DNA of 64,000 nt from Dryocosmus kuriphilus (GCA_038277395.1 CM076193.1:87869583-87933582); one strand, 5' to 3'. Positions 45,250-57,338 are shown, numbered from the stretch's first letter. Notes: generated by a model from the sequence alone, not told the origin. Numbers and translations: made by a program.

Positions 45250-46953
45250 ATGGCGAGCCCTACAGGGAACTCGGATCCCTCGGAAAAAAAGGATTCTACG
45301 ATAAAAGTCGGGTCTCTTGCTAATAATGATATTCACATGGATATAGAACCGGAATTGGACCAAAATGTCGTAAATAGCTCTCTACTCAACTTGACCCAGG
45401 AAATCCTACAATCTCAGAGCTCACATAACCTGAATCCTTCGTCGACAAGTGCGGGCCCCCCTAACCTCAACCTCTCAAGGGAGAGGCCGGCGAAGCGTGA
45501 TTCCTCACATCTAGTGGATCCCTCTCCTTCTGAAAGAAACAAAGTTCCTCACACAGCAGATACTAGAGTCTTTAACTCGACTGATTACTTGTCAAAAAAT
45601 CGCTATTCTATTCATAACAATGGGCCCTTTTTTATAACAGTAGAACCAAAGAAGGATTGTGAACCAAAGCATGTTATGGTAGTGGGTAAAATTTTACATA
45701 CTTCTTTTCCCGGTTTAATCAAGCACATTGAAAAGTCTGGCCTCTCACGAATTCAGGTGGAATGCTACGATGGTAGGAGCGCCAACAAAATTGTTGGTAG
45801 TCTTGACCTTTTGGCAAAATCTAACCTTACAGCATTCATTCCCAACTATCGGGTCGCTCGTGAAGGTATTATACGAGATATACCTCTTGATATTTCAGAT
45901 GATGATATTATTAGATACTCGGTGTCAAGTTCAAAATGCTCAGTACTCAGTGTCCGACGTTTCGTAGCGAAAAATGAGAAAGGTGAACTAGTGCAGACAA
46001 AAACAAGGCATATTAGATTTGAGGGTCAAGAAGTTCCGGACTTCATTGACATTTTTAACCTGAGAGTTAAAGTTGAACCTTACGTTTCTCAACCCAAGCT
46101 GTGCTACCAATGCTACAGATTTGGTCATGTGGCCAAACAGTGTAAAAACCCTCGATGTCGATTCTGTGGCGGCGCTCCCCATGACACTGGAGTCGAATGT
46201 CCTCATGCGAAATCGCACGTTTGTCTAAACTGCAAGGGCTCTCACTTAGCATCCGACAAGAAATGTCCAATTTTCTTGGACCAAATCTCGATTAGAAAAA
46301 TTGCGGCTTTCAGAAATCTTCTCATCAACCACGCCACACGTCTATTCCATCAGGAGAAAACACGTGCACAAAGAAATAACTCGAGCTTCGATGTTAACCT
46401 GTTGCTCAAAGAACCTCCTGTTTCTGCTAGTCTACCCTCGCAGACACCCAATTTTAATTATTCCAATTTTCCTAACCTTGGAGACGTTGACCTAGATTCA
46501 ACCATGGGTAATCCGAGTTCAAGCTTGCAACTACCTTTTGCAGCCATCATGGCTCTCTCGAAACCAAAACCACACGTACAATACCAGTATAAGCAACGGG
46601 CCCAGCCATCAGGATCTCGACAAAATCCCAACCACGGCGGTGAGCATGCTGCCCTGAATCGCCCACATTTAACTCCGATCTTTTCTAATATCAATCACGG
46701 TACTGATACTCCCTCTCCCCCGATCAACAGTATCAAAACCTGTTCTTCTGCTCCTTCTGCCTCACTTTCCTCCTCACTTCCTCCTCAATTTGCAGAAAGC
46801 TTTTCACAGATAATGTCCTTCCTAACACAACTTTGCAACCAGATGGCTCCTTTGCTTGCCTTACTAAACAACTTTAGTTCCCTCTCCAACCCCCCTCACA
46901 ACCTCAATTTTTCAATCCCCTCACAAATTGCTTCTAAAAATAATTCTTCTTAG
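45250..46953 (+). CDS. LINE-C ORF1, gag-like nucleic-acid-binding protein
   Basis: 567 residues, intact. This protein is expected to bind the element RNA and form the ribonucleoprotein used for target-primed reverse transcription. Residues about 1-110 are Ser/Asn/Pro-rich. A central region (about 125-280) resembles the fold before the knuckles in I/Jockey-type gag proteins (FITVEPKKDC, GIIRDIPLDISDDDIIRY). Three CCHC knuckles follow at about 285-345: CYQCYRFGHVAKQC, CRFCGGAPHDTGVEC and CLNCKGSHLASDKKC. The C-terminal third is Pro/Ser/Asn-rich. The start is the first ATG after the 5' region. It ends with TAG, and ORF2 begins in the same frame one codon later (TAG-ATA-ATG). Confidence 0.9.
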   Translation: MASPTGNSDPSEKKDSTIKVGSLANNDIHMDIEPELDQNVVNSSLLNLTQEILQSQSSHNLNPSSTSAGPPNLNLSRERPAKRDSSHLVDPSPSERNKVPHTADTRVFNSTDYLSKNRYSIHNNGPFFITVEPKKDCEPKHVMVVGKILHTSFPGLIKHIEKSGLSRIQVECYDGRSANKIVGSLDLLAKSNLTAFIPNYRVAREGIIRDIPLDISDDDIIRYSVSSSKCSVLSVRRFVAKNEKGELVQTKTRHIRFEGQEVPDFIDIFNLRVKVEPYVSQPKLCYQCYRFGHVAKQCKNPRCRFCGGAPHDTGVECPHAKSHVCLNCKGSHLASDKKCPIFLDQISIRKIAAFRNLLINHATRLFHQEKTRAQRNNSSFDVNLLLKEPPVSASLPSQTPNFNYSNFPNLGDVDLDSTMGNPSSSLQLPFAAIMALSKPKPHVQYQYKQRAQPSGSRQNPNHGGEHAALNRPHLTPIFSNINHGTDTPSPPINSIKTCSSAPSASLSSSLPPQFAESFSQIMSFLTQLCNQMAPLLALLNNFSSLSNPPHNLNFSIPSQIASKNNSS

Positions 46954-46956
46954 ATA

Positions 46957-49900
46957 ATGACAACAGAATCATCCCTGAACATTTTCCAATGGAACTGTCG
47001 GGGTATTTTCCCTAAAAAAGGCTCACTTGAAAAAACCTCAAACATGTTTGATATCATCCTATTGAACGAGACCTGGCTTAAACCCCAGTCCAGATTTCTC
47101 CTCAAGGGTTTTAATGTCATAAGAAAGGATCGCCCGGATCGAGTAGGGGATGGTCTATTGATAGCGATTAGAAACGATATTCCCTTCAAACAGATTGATT
47201 CAATCTATTGTCTTGACGGTATATTTGATACCCTAGCAGTGGTCGTTCCAACTGATTTGGGACAACTACTCATCGTTAATGTATATAGGAATCCTCGTGC
47301 TTCTGTTAGATCAACTAATTGGCAAACGTTCTTTGATTCGACAAAAAATTTTTCTAGTCTAGTTATTGCGGGGGACTTCAACGCACACCACCCATCTTGT
47401 GGTTGCAAATCTTCCTGTCCATCAGGGATGTCAGTCTTCAATGCACTATCTGATACGAACTTATTTGTTATTAACAATGGAGAGTCGACTCTCTTTCGTC
47501 GCCCAGGACAGTCCAAATCGGCCGTAGACTTGTCGATCGTATCTTCTAATTTGAAGCTGATTGCTTCTTGGTCGGTGCTTGAGGATAAAATGGGCAGTGA
47601 TCACTTCCCAATAAAAATTTTTTTTGGCATTCCATTTAAATACTATCAGTTTTTTTCACACAAATATAATTTAAAGAGAGTAGAGTGGAAAATTTTCAGA
47701 TCCTTTTTATCGTCCCTCCATAAAGAAAATAACCTTCCTGAGTTGCAATCATCACACGATATTATTAAGGCATACTACAATTTTGTAAAGGATGTAGATG
47801 AGGCCCTCCATAAGGCGGACCCTAAGATTGATAGGAAGCCATCCAGGAAAAAATTTTACCCCTCCTCCCCGCCTTGGTGGAATAATGAGTGTGATAGGGT
47901 CTCTCGCATTAGACTAGCTAAATATAAACATTATATGGCCTCTTCCAATTATGAAAATTTCATTGATTTCCAAAGATATCAAGCACTAGCCACTAAACAA
48001 TTCAAAGCCACAAAGGTTTCCAGTTTCAGGTGATATTGTGAATCGTTATCGTATAATTCCCCTATTGCTAATGTGTGGAATAAAATTAAAGGATTTCGCC
48101 ACAGATTAATGAACCCACCTTCGCCTACTTCTACTTCCGTAAATTTGGACACACTAGACAATATGAATGCGTACATTGAAAATTTTTTAATGATGTCCAC
48201 TGATTTTTCTAATGTAGTCATACCACCTCTCCCAAACCCCTTCCTAGAAAGTAATTCTTCCTTACAGAATATTAACCCTTCGTCTCTTTCTCAAATCAGC
48301 AATGGCACGTTACAGCGGTTGGAAATATTTGAACAATCATTTACATTTGAGGAAATGACTGCTGTTTTGAATAGTCTGAAACTCAAATCCTCTCCTGGTC
48401 TGGATAAAATTAGTTTCGAGGTTATATCGAACCTCCCAAAAATCTCCCTTCTCCATCTGCTTCACATTCTAAATCATATTGTTAACGAGTGTGTTTTCCC
48501 GGATTCTTGGAAAGACTTTTTGATCTTTCTTCTCCCAAAAAGTTCAAAAAATAAATTTAGACCTATAGCTCTGGCCTCCTGCTTTTTAAAAATAACAGAA
48601 AAATTAATTCTGAATCGACTTGTCCACTGGTTAGAGAATCAGAATATCCTACCTCCGTCCCAATATGGTTTCAGGAAAAACCGTTCCTGTGCCGATAACC
48701 TTGCGATCCTATCTTCAGAACTTTATCTATCCCAAGCAAAAAACCAACACACGGTCTGTCTCTTTTTGGATGTCAAGGCAGCGTACGACAACGTCATTCC
48801 TAACATTCTGATAAATGACCTGATCGAAATTGGACTCCCAAAAAAAATTTGCAACTTCATTTTTAACCTCATTAATGAACGGAAACTTTTCTTTAAAATT
48901 AATGGTGTAAATAGGGGACCATTTACAGTCAGGAAAGGTCTCCCACAGGGTTGTATTCTTAGCCCTGTATCGTACACGATTTATACGCGGAAACTACACT
49001 CAATCATATACCCGGGTTGTAAAATCTTGGAATTCGCCGATGACATAGTCCTCTATTTTACATCATACGAATTAAATGAATGTCTATCTATTCTTCAACA
49101 AAGTCTAAATTCCATAAACTCCTTTTTGAAGGAAAGGGGATTGTCCATCTCACCAGATAAATCGAAACTAATTATTTTCCCTATGCCAATCAAAAATCTA
49201 CCAGGCAACATCTCCATCTCAATAGACGATCAAACTATTAATCCATCTGAGTCGGCCTCATTTTTAGGTGTTATTTTTCACTGTACCTTATCATGGGAAC
49301 TTCACTTTTCAAAATTAATTAACAAAGGCAACAAAGTCCTCGATATCTTGAGGTGTTTGTGTGGTACTTGGTGGGGCTCTCACCCAAAAACTCTTCAAAT
49401 TCTGTTTCGTGCCCTGGGGAGGGGCTCTTTTGACTATGGTAGCCATGTCCTAGCCATTTATAGTGGTGATACCTTTTTTAGGAAATTAAATAAATTACAC
49501 AATAGATTTTTGCGCATCATATCTGGCTACCGTATATCCACACCTATTATTGTCATGCAAGCAGAACTAAAGGAGTTACCTTTAATATCCAGATTCCAAC
49601 TATTATCAGATAAATTTCTAATAAAAACCTTTCTTACGGTTAACCATCCAGTCCACGATATTCTCTACAATTTATTCTACATAACAAAGCATGGATTAAC
49701 CCAATTCAACCTGGACAAGAGCTTTTTCCTCTTAAAATCCTACTACAAACTCAAAGGTTTTAAGGACAGAATCTTAAATTCATCCACCCCGCTACATTTC
49801 CTAACTCCCTATTCGCTAAAGTTCTTCCAACCAATGATTGATTTGATAATAGGCTCAACTATACAACACAGTAATTCTCCTGAAATAGTTTTCAACAATT

Positions 49901-50811
49901 TTGTTAAAAATAAATTTCCTGATTCTACACAATTCTACACGGATGGCTCCAAATTCACAGAATCTTTCGTGGGGGTCTCGATATACTCCCCGCAACTTAA
50001 TGTACAAACTAAAATCAAGATTTCTGAATATGCTTCAATCTATACGGCGGAGGCTGTAGCGATTACTGAGGCAATTCAGCTTATTTTGGATAAAAATATT
50101 CCTAAATCAGTAATTTTCTCTGACTCAAAAAGCATTTTGCAGGCTTGTCAAAACTTCAATGACTCGTCCTCTACATCATACCTAATCTTCAAAATCCGAA
50201 ACCTTCTTTCCATTGCTTCAAAAAACTATCTGAACATAACTTTAGTCTGGATCCCTGTGCACAAAGGCATTCCAGGTAATGAAAAGGCGGATAACGTAGC
50301 AAAATCGGCTACTATAGATGGAACCTTTCAAGAGCTAAAACTGCCACACACTGATATTTGGTCTGCAATCCTTCCCCTGCATCTGAATTCTGCTCTGAAA
50401 GCTTGGAGCAAAGCTTCAGAATCGGCAGGAATTGGTCAATATTATTTTCATAACTTTTTTCAATCATCAAAATTCGCTAAACCGTGGTTTCATAAATCTA
50501 ATCTGGATAGGAAATCAACAGTCACCATGTCAAGGTTACGCTCTAACCACTACAACCTTGCCGCTAGCCTGGCTAGGAAGGGTTTCACGGATGGTGGAGG
50601 GTGCGCTTCTTGTGGCTTTCCCGAGGAGGATATCAACCATGTTTTGTGGGCCTGCCCTAGTTTCTCGGATTCTAGGAAAATACTTGAGTCAACTCTAATA
50701 AGAAATGGATTTTTCCCACCGTTTCCTTTCGAACCGTTTCTCTTTAACCCTACGAACAAAGCCTTTCTTCCTTTTTTACAATTTTTCAAAAAGAATAATT
50801 TATTTATTTAA
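46957..50811 (+). pseudogene. LINE-C ORF2: endonuclease, RT, RNase H (one nonsense codon)
   Basis: 1284 codons in one frame, interrupted only by TGA at 48031-48033. The APE endonuclease covers residues about 1-225: FQWNCRGIF, LNETWL, IAGDFNAHH, SAVDLSIV, GSDHFPI. RT covers about 430-750: FRPIALASCFLKITEKLI, YGFRKNRSCADNLAIL, FLDVKAAYDNV, GLPQGCILSP and the catalytic FADDIVLYF (about 49035). RNase H covers about 990-1120: FYTDGSKF, YTAEAVAITEAI, FSDSKSILQA and WIPVHKGIPGNEKADNVAK, with all four acidic positions present. The C-terminal knuckle is CASCGFPEEDINHVLWAC. The stop lies in the linker between endonuclease and RT, and a single base change could have produced it. All catalytic motifs are intact, but translation would give only the endonuclease part unless the stop is read through. 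Confidence 0.93.
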
Positions 50812-51412
50812 ATCTACCTCTTTTTGTTTTCAAATGCCAAAAGCAGATTTACCTTTTTTCTTTGGTCTTCTTCACTCACCCCTACTTTCACTTTAAGTAT
50901 CAACCTCAAAACATTTATTGTCATCTCGTAAATTAAATTTTTGAAATCAAATTTCGCGCATTTTATTCTCTTCATATACACAACGCCACCTTCAGTTTAT
51001 CTCCACCATTCCGATTTGATACCAACCTCTTAACCATCCATCACAATTCTCAGTCCTAAACAAAACCTAACATAAAATCATCTCTGGAAGAAAAATAGTC
51101 ATAGCCATGGCCAAATAGGTCGCGCTTTATTTGCGTGGAGTGTATTTGCTCCAGACCTGGGCTAATTATTCTCCCCCCTCCCTAGCGCAGTCACGACGGA
51201 GTCTGGGGAGAAAGAAAGAAAGAAGAAGAAATGATCTAAGAATACACGGTCTAGCCCTAGTCTAGCTTTAAGTCCCACCCAGTGGGTGGAAACTAAACGT
51301 TAAAGGATGGCGCAGCATTCGCGCGCCCTCCAAAATATGAAACCACTAATCGGAACTAAAATTCGATATGGCCACGAAAACCAGTAACTGTAAATGTATA
51401 TAAATGTAAAGT

Positions 51413-51522
51413 AAAAGGTGCAGCTATTGATTCGTAAAAGAAATGTAGACAAAAAATATTGATAATATTCAATATTTTGTATCAATATATTTATTTCATG
51501 AATCAATAGCTGTACCTTTTAC
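51413..51522. repeat. Hairpin, 22-bp arms
   Basis: AAAAGGTGCAGCTATTGATTC pairs with GAATCAATAGCTGTACCTTTT (51499-51520) with one mismatch; the loop of about 65 bp is AT-rich. Confidence 0.8.
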
Positions 51523-51784
51523 CCACTTCATATAATTACGAGCAATATTGTAAAAATACAAGTGTTAAGAGGTATAGTAATTGACAGGAACATATTTTAA
51601 TAAGAGTTAAAATTAAAAAGTTATATTTATAAAACAACTTTATAAATGATCCATATGAATAATATCCCGCCATAAATTACTTAGCCTCACATCCTTCGGA
51701 AATGCATGCCTCAAAATTGATTTATTGGACCTACAGCCCGGTACACAGCATCGCCAATAAACTTTCGACTTTTGAGCTCTCTCA

Positions 51785-52624
51785 GGGCCAGTTGATCCAT
51801 CTTCCAATAAAGTTACAAATAAATTTATCTACCAGATAGGGAATTTTCGTGTTGATCCACCTTTGGAAAGCGCTATCTGGCGCTATCCGACAGATAAAGT
51901 CGCAGTTATCCGAGAGTTAACTATCGGCCAGTCGAAGTGGCCAATAACGCTTTATCCATCAGTTAGCGCCATATTTAAAAGGAAAAGGGAGGTTAGAATT
52001 GGCTAAAAATCAACATAATGAACATGGAAGACGGAAATTATTATGAAGGCATCAAACAGACCGGTATGTATATATTTACTTTGAAAAAATGTGAATTAAG
52101 GTTATACATTCCCCATTAATTTTTAGTGGTTATTAAAAGTTGAAGAAAGGTGATGAATAAACATTGGCTTAAACGGCCTTAACAATTTTGTTTATTAACA
52201 TTTTTAAGTGATATTAATATTTATTTAGAATTTTACGTAACTAGCATAAAAATCTGTTACACATAACTTTTAAAAAATGTACAATAAATATGTAATTATT
52301 GATAGTTTTATATTTTGACAACATATACACAATATAACCTCCAAATACACATGATTTTTTTCATTCTCTGTAATTTGAAATTTTTGCATTTGTGTTTATT
52401 TATAGGATATTAACCTCTCTGTCAGATCTCTGGTCACATATAGGCCCTTCATACGAAGAGTACTCGTATTCCCTATATATCCCTATATATCTGAAGGGTA
52501 ACTATCTGACACATAAATTTCAGTGGATCAACCCGAAATCACTATCTATCAGATAACCCGTCTGATAAATTTATTCTGCTAGATAGCTATCAGGCACTTT
52601 ATTGGAAGGTGGATCAACTGGCCC
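51785..52624. mobile_element. 840-bp MITE, Harbinger-like, nested in the hAT element
   Basis: The terminal inverted repeats are 29 bp with one mismatch, starting GGGCCAGTTGATCCATCTTC and ending with the complement (52596-52624). TCA flanks both sides (51782-51784, 52625-52627). The GGG start and 3-bp duplication fit PIF/Harbinger. Subterminal GTTGATCCAC and GTGGATCAAC blocks (about 51853 and 52522) add further inverted structure. No coding sequence. Confidence 0.8.
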
Positions 52625-52689
52625 TCAGTGTCACCGGTGTCAGCTAATGAACAAAAAAACGTGTAAAATGAAAAGGACAATTTTTGAAG

Positions 52690-53090
52690 AGTCGTGGTTA
52701 TAAAGTATCTAAAATTTTAAATTATTGCATGATAATTTTTATCCATTTCTAATTCGTTTGTGAATTTTGTTTTAAAAAGTCAGTGAAAATAAAGGTCAAA
52801 ACGGGAAAGCTTTGTTTAAAAATGTGTTACAGTTTCACTAATAAATATTTGCTTACAAGTAAAGATCAATAATTTTATTAGATATTATTTCTGATTCAGA
52901 TGATAATTTTACCCAACTTTTAATCCTTTTTTTAATTTTCTTAAAAAGAGTCAGTCAACATAATGGTCAAAATGCAAAAATTTTCAATGTTTTTTTTTTA
53001 TACGAGACAAAAATTGTTCAACATTTTCACAAGAAAATATCTTCGCACAAATAAAAATCACAAATTTTATTAGGTATTATTTTGACTTTA
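52690..53090. repeat. Degenerate tandem repeat, about 190-bp unit
   Basis: Two units share AGTCAGT(G/C)AA, AATAA(A/T)GGTCAAAA, CAATAAATATTT-like and AATTTTATTAG(A/G)TATTAT. Inside the hAT element. Not coding. Confidence 0.5.
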
Positions 53091-53535
53091 GTTTATTAAT
53101 TCATTTAGTAACAATTTCCATCAAATGTAAGCTTCAATAAACTGCGTAACAGAACATAACCATAGATAACCTCAAAGCATATCGTAATATTTCTTACCTG
53201 AGCTACTCGCCGCACTTTTTCCAACCACTTTTTTCTTCAGAACCTTCGTTTTGACCTTTCATCAATATTTTTAAGAAATTATTCCTAAATTCAATCTTTC
53301 TTTGAAAAAAATGTTACAACCAACACAAAACTCGAGATCATTCAAACCGGTGTTTTCAAAATATTTCACTATATATATTAGTTTCCACCCACTGGTCCCA
53401 CCAATTTCGACCCAAGTCGAGTTGACCCCAAAAACTTCCATCTTGTATCCAGATTCGGCTATATAAATTTCGGGTCCCGGTACACATAGAGATCAGTGCG
53501 GTGCGCGCATAATCTCGGGGCCCCTTCCAGTAGTT

Positions 53536-54200
53536 ATAAATTCCAAACTTTTAATCTTTCATTACAAAAAATAGATATATGAAACTTCATGTATACGAGT
53601 AGCAAAAAGTTACATGACTATAATGCAGTCTAAGAAACGACATTTTGCCTTTATTTCTTTATACTTTAAAACGCAAAACAAAATTCCTTCTTTCTAAAGA
53701 TATATGTTTGCGGTTAATGCGCGTAAAAATATATATTTCTTTATTCATTAGTAAAATTACAAATATTTTTAAAAATATTTTTAATTAGGTACATCACAAG
53801 TGAGATGATTCTTAAAATAACTTTATTGATTTTTAACAAGAGGTCACCCCAACTTCGCTCTCTTTCTATCGGTTGCTATCGGTGCTACGTTCTTTCGGAT
53901 GGATAATGGATTTCATCCCCTTCGTTGTCAGTTGATGTGTGTTGCGGAGGCTTACTCTACTATGACGTAGGATTATATATAGGGTACTATATAGGATACT
54001 AATTTTATATACTTAGTTAACAATATAATAAAAATATTTGAAAATTAATAATAATAAGGAACTATAGTTATGCTTATATATATATATGTACTTTGGCAAA
54101 CCAATAGTCCAGAAAAACTACTGCGCAACTGTAGACCTTATAGGAAACTACTCCGCAGCATTTTATTTTATTTTTGAAAATTATTTTCAAAATATGTGCT
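53536..54200. repeat. Dispersed repeat, copy 2 (matches 36010-36670)
   Basis: Same order of blocks as copy 1, without the extra roughly 90 bp near the start. It has an additional roughly 90-bp segment (about 53899-53990) containing GTTGATGTGTGTTGCGGAGG. Together the copies allow a fuller unit to be inferred. Confidence 0.8.
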
Positions 54201-54617
54201 CCTATGTAGGATCCTATGTGGCACCTATAGGTGAAACATATAGGATCCTATATAGGAGCCTATACAGGAATTTTCAATAGCAAGGGAAGGACAGTTTATA
54301 AGTAGATATTATCTCCTCTTAAGTACTTATTATTATTCGGAAATTCAGTATTTTATGAGAGCAATAATTAAATTTATATTTTTGTCATCAGCTTTAAAAA
54401 TGTTGTACAATTTGAAGCAACATAACCTCTAAAAATTTTCTTGATAATACTTCTTTTTTTATTTTGTACGTCAAGATGGATTATTCATAATTATGATGAC
54501 AATAATGATGATTCGTATGATGATAATAATAATAAAGTACTTACGAGGAGATAATATTTACTTACAAACTTTCCTTCCCTTGCTAAACCTCCGCAACACA
54601 CATCGACTGGCAACAAC
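53923..54617. repeat. Interrupted long hairpin
   Basis: Inner arms 54279-54337 and 54523-54585 pair: AGCAAGGGAAGGACAGTTTA with its near complement, through GATATTATCTCCTC. Outer arms 53923-53950 (GATGTGTGTTGCGGAGG) and 54588-54617 (CCTCCGCAACACACATC) pair too. The left side is interrupted by about 328 bp of the dispersed repeat, and by CCTATAGG-type palindromes at 54200-54270. Confidence 0.65.
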
Positions 54618-55550
54618 TCATCTGCAAACTTCTGAAATTTGAAATTCTGAAATACTCACTTCAAGTTAGGCATTTTATCTATTTTTACCTTATATTACAA
54701 AAATGAAACTCATTATCATAATTGACAATTTATACTATAAAAAACTGGTTTACGAAGAAATTAAAAGTAAGCCAAGGAAAACTTATTGTGAATAATCATT
54801 TTGAAAAATAATGAAAAGCAATATTGAGGTAATTGCTTTATAGTTTATGGCACTTCTTAGGGAACAATGTGAAAATTCCGGCTTGTCTCGCCAATGTTTC
54901 GTCGCATTGCCAACTTAGTTTTATTATTTATGGCCCATTATGTAGATAATGCCGCTTTGGGCACAGATCATTCTGCTCTTGATATTACTTGTCTGCTTCT
55001 CAGTCTCTACGACATGACTACTATAACTTTTTTCATTTCTAGTTAATAACACTAGAAAGGTTCTACCTCAATTTGCTGAAGGTTTTCAGAGCTTCAATAG
55101 TATGTCTACCTAAACTTTTAGGACAAGAAAATTAATGGTAGCTTCGAATTCTATTACAAATATTATTTTGACTGAACTAATAATTTAATTCCTAAAACGA
55201 CTTAATTTTAATGCCCGTAAAAATAATTCTAAAAAAGCATTGTTCCAATATTTAAGTCAAAAATATTTTAATTTTTTTTTTTTTTTTATTCTGATATTAA
55301 TATTATAATTTCCTAGATGTTATGACAAGTTTCAGGACCTGAAACCAAGTGACATGCAAAAACTCTCGATTGAAGTGGCTGAGTTCTGCAGGGTTAATGA
55401 GCGAAGTTATATACATATACTGACGATGATCATGAATATTGTAATATCATAAATTAAAAGCGACGAGATATAACTTTAGTTTATAATTAATGTATGGTGG
55501 AACTCTTGCTTGTAAAATATGCTCTATAATCAATATCTGTCAATATATAC
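54618..55550. other. No gene seen
   Basis: AT-rich sequence with no open frame of note and no clear repeat. Confidence 0.4.
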
Positions 55551-55797
55551 CCTACCGACAAAAATCACTGGAAAGTGCCTGGAGATTCTCAGGTCAGAGA
55601 AGTTTCTGAGACTCTGAGGTAGCAGTTTGTAAAGTTTCAGGTAGGGCTTTTAAATGGCCTGAAGGCTCGTAAATCCTAAATCTCTTAGATCTCAGGCTAT
55701 CTCTAGAGATGAAATCATTCAAATCGAGCCTGAAAAATGCCTGAAATCGTCCTGACAACAAGCCTGAGAATATCCTGAGATTTTCTATCGGCGGCGT
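55551..55797. mobile_element. Possible short MITE (about 245 bp)
   Basis: CCCTACCGACAAAAATC at the left resembles the complement of GATTTTCTATCGGCGG at the right with several mismatches. Both sides are flanked by TATA-type sequence. The interior repeats TCTCAGG and CCTGAGA/CCTGAAA motifs many times in both orientations. The ends are not certain. Confidence 0.45.
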
Positions 55798-56557
55798 ATA
55801 TACGTATATTAATTATATACTCTTATAATAATTCTCATTGTACAATATTTTAACTGGGTTAATTATTTTTTTATCTATTAATCTGACCAAAAATATTTCC
55901 TGTGCAAAAACTTCTTATGCAATTATTGTAACCAAATTATGAATAAAAAATTGTATTTAATTAAAAATTTAGTGTACTCTTGATGGAATTCTATACATCA
56001 TTGTATTTATTACTTACTTTTTAATAAATTCAATTTTAATTATAAATCTTTCCTGCATCTTTGTATTCCAAATTCGGAATTATTATCATTATTTTATCTG
56101 TTAATAAAATAGCGACATTTGTACATTTAATTTGTAATATTAATGCAAAGGGTTAACCTTATATCGAACCATAAGTGTAATCAATAGGTTCATTTGCATA
56201 TTCAAATTCATTATTATTTTTTTTTAATTAATTGAACCTAGCTTTTTAAAATCTTTTTATTTATCAGTTTCTTTTTAAAAAGTACCGCGTGTATACTTAG
56301 TTTTTAATATTTATTCAATGTCTGAGCTATATCTGATAATTGATTTATTTGTTACCTGATTCTAAATGTTCCTGAAATTTTTTGACATCCTTTCATAAAA
56401 AAAGTTCCGGTCTGTTTCGGTCAAACATAATCCAGTACTTTATATGCTGTACAGTGTACTGTAACGTGAACATGGAGAGTTCAAACAGTACCGAGCTCGT
56501 GCGCTGAGGGCGCATTGTGTCAGTGGAGAGGCCGTAGAGGGATGATAGTGTAACGTA

Positions 56558-56743
56558 CAGTCAAAAGCATGTATACCTTATGTTTGGTAAGTAGGTCCAA
56601 AAATGAAAATGGCATCAACTCTATACGTTTGTATGAACCATGGCAATGCAAGTACACGTCAGAGTTCATACAAAAGTATAGAGTTGACGCTATTTTCATT
56701 TCTGGACTGCTCCCAAAACATAAGGCATACATGCTTTTGACTG
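56558..56743. mobile_element. Complete mariner-like MITE (186 bp)
   Basis: TA flanks both ends (56556-56557, 56744-56745). The element starts CAGTCAAAAGCATGTATACC and the whole length folds into one hairpin with arms of about 85 bp and a short loop near 56640-56665. The target TA and CAGT start fit Tc1/mariner derivatives. A half copy is at 16442-16504. Confidence 0.85.
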
Positions 56744-57071
56744 TACATACGTGACGCGATTCTCGTCGACTTTAATATTTCATTCTATTGAAGCAGCGCT
56801 CGTGGGTATGTTAAGTAACTACCCTACCGACCAGCGCGAATATTTGAATCTATGATACTGATAACAAAATAGGTTTAATAACGTTAATGTTAGATAGGAC
56901 GCCGTTGGAATGGTTTTAGAAACCTTCCCATGGAACGTTCCGAGGAAAATTTAGACTTTAGGAACGAAAATAATGCAGCTTAGAAATTGAGAAACTACAA
57001 GCGTAACTAATCCTGATATCCGGGCGAGTCACGTTCAGCGTACAAATATGTAACATCAGCTGTAAGTTGTA

Positions 57072-57338
57072 AACTCGAGAGGTTCGAAACAGGACCGCCC
57101 TCAACTCTCAATTTTCAAACGCGGTTAAATTATCTTTTCCTTAACTCAATGTAGCCCCTGGTGTGCTTCAGAGGTTGGTCCTTGAATTTTATAGGTTTTC
57201 CGAAAATTTAGTACACGAGTTACGCCAACCACTTAAATTGCCGGCACTCATGCTCTAACAAAGCCAACCGATGGGTCTGGAGTCTGGACCATTCGGCTAG
57301 TACAAAAAAAAGCGATTTCCTGTTTCGAACCACTCGAG
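57072..57338. repeat. Inverted repeat, 21-bp arms
   Basis: CTCGAGAGGTTCGAAACAGG (57072 on) pairs with TCCTGTTTCGAACCACTCGA (57318 on) with one mismatch. This could be the ends of a small element of about 267 bp. No target duplication is clear. Confidence 0.55.

Larger units (their letters stand above)
45039..51230 (+). mobile_element. LINE-C, near-intact I-like non-LTR retrotransposon
   Basis: The target duplication is ATGATCTAAGAA (45027-45038 and 51231-51242). The 6192-bp element has a 211-bp 5' region, ORF1, ORF2 (endonuclease, RT, RNase H, zinc knuckle), a 419-bp 3' region and a GAAA/GAA-rich end (51208-51230). RNase H after RT points to the I superfamily of LINEs (I, R1-like, LOA relatives). 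Apart from one nonsense codon in ORF2 both frames are open, so the copy is young. Confidence 0.93.
51280..53394. mobile_element. hAT-type non-autonomous transposon, 8-bp target duplication
   Basis: GTCCCACC occurs directly before (51272-51279) and after (53395-53402). Termini are inverted repeats CAGTGGGTGGAAACTAA (51280-51296, complement at 53378-53394). An 8-bp duplication and CAGTG start are typical of hAT. No transposase frame exists in its 2115 bp. It contains a nested MITE (51785-52624), a hairpin (51413-51522) and a degenerate tandem repeat (about 52690-53090). Confidence 0.88.
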
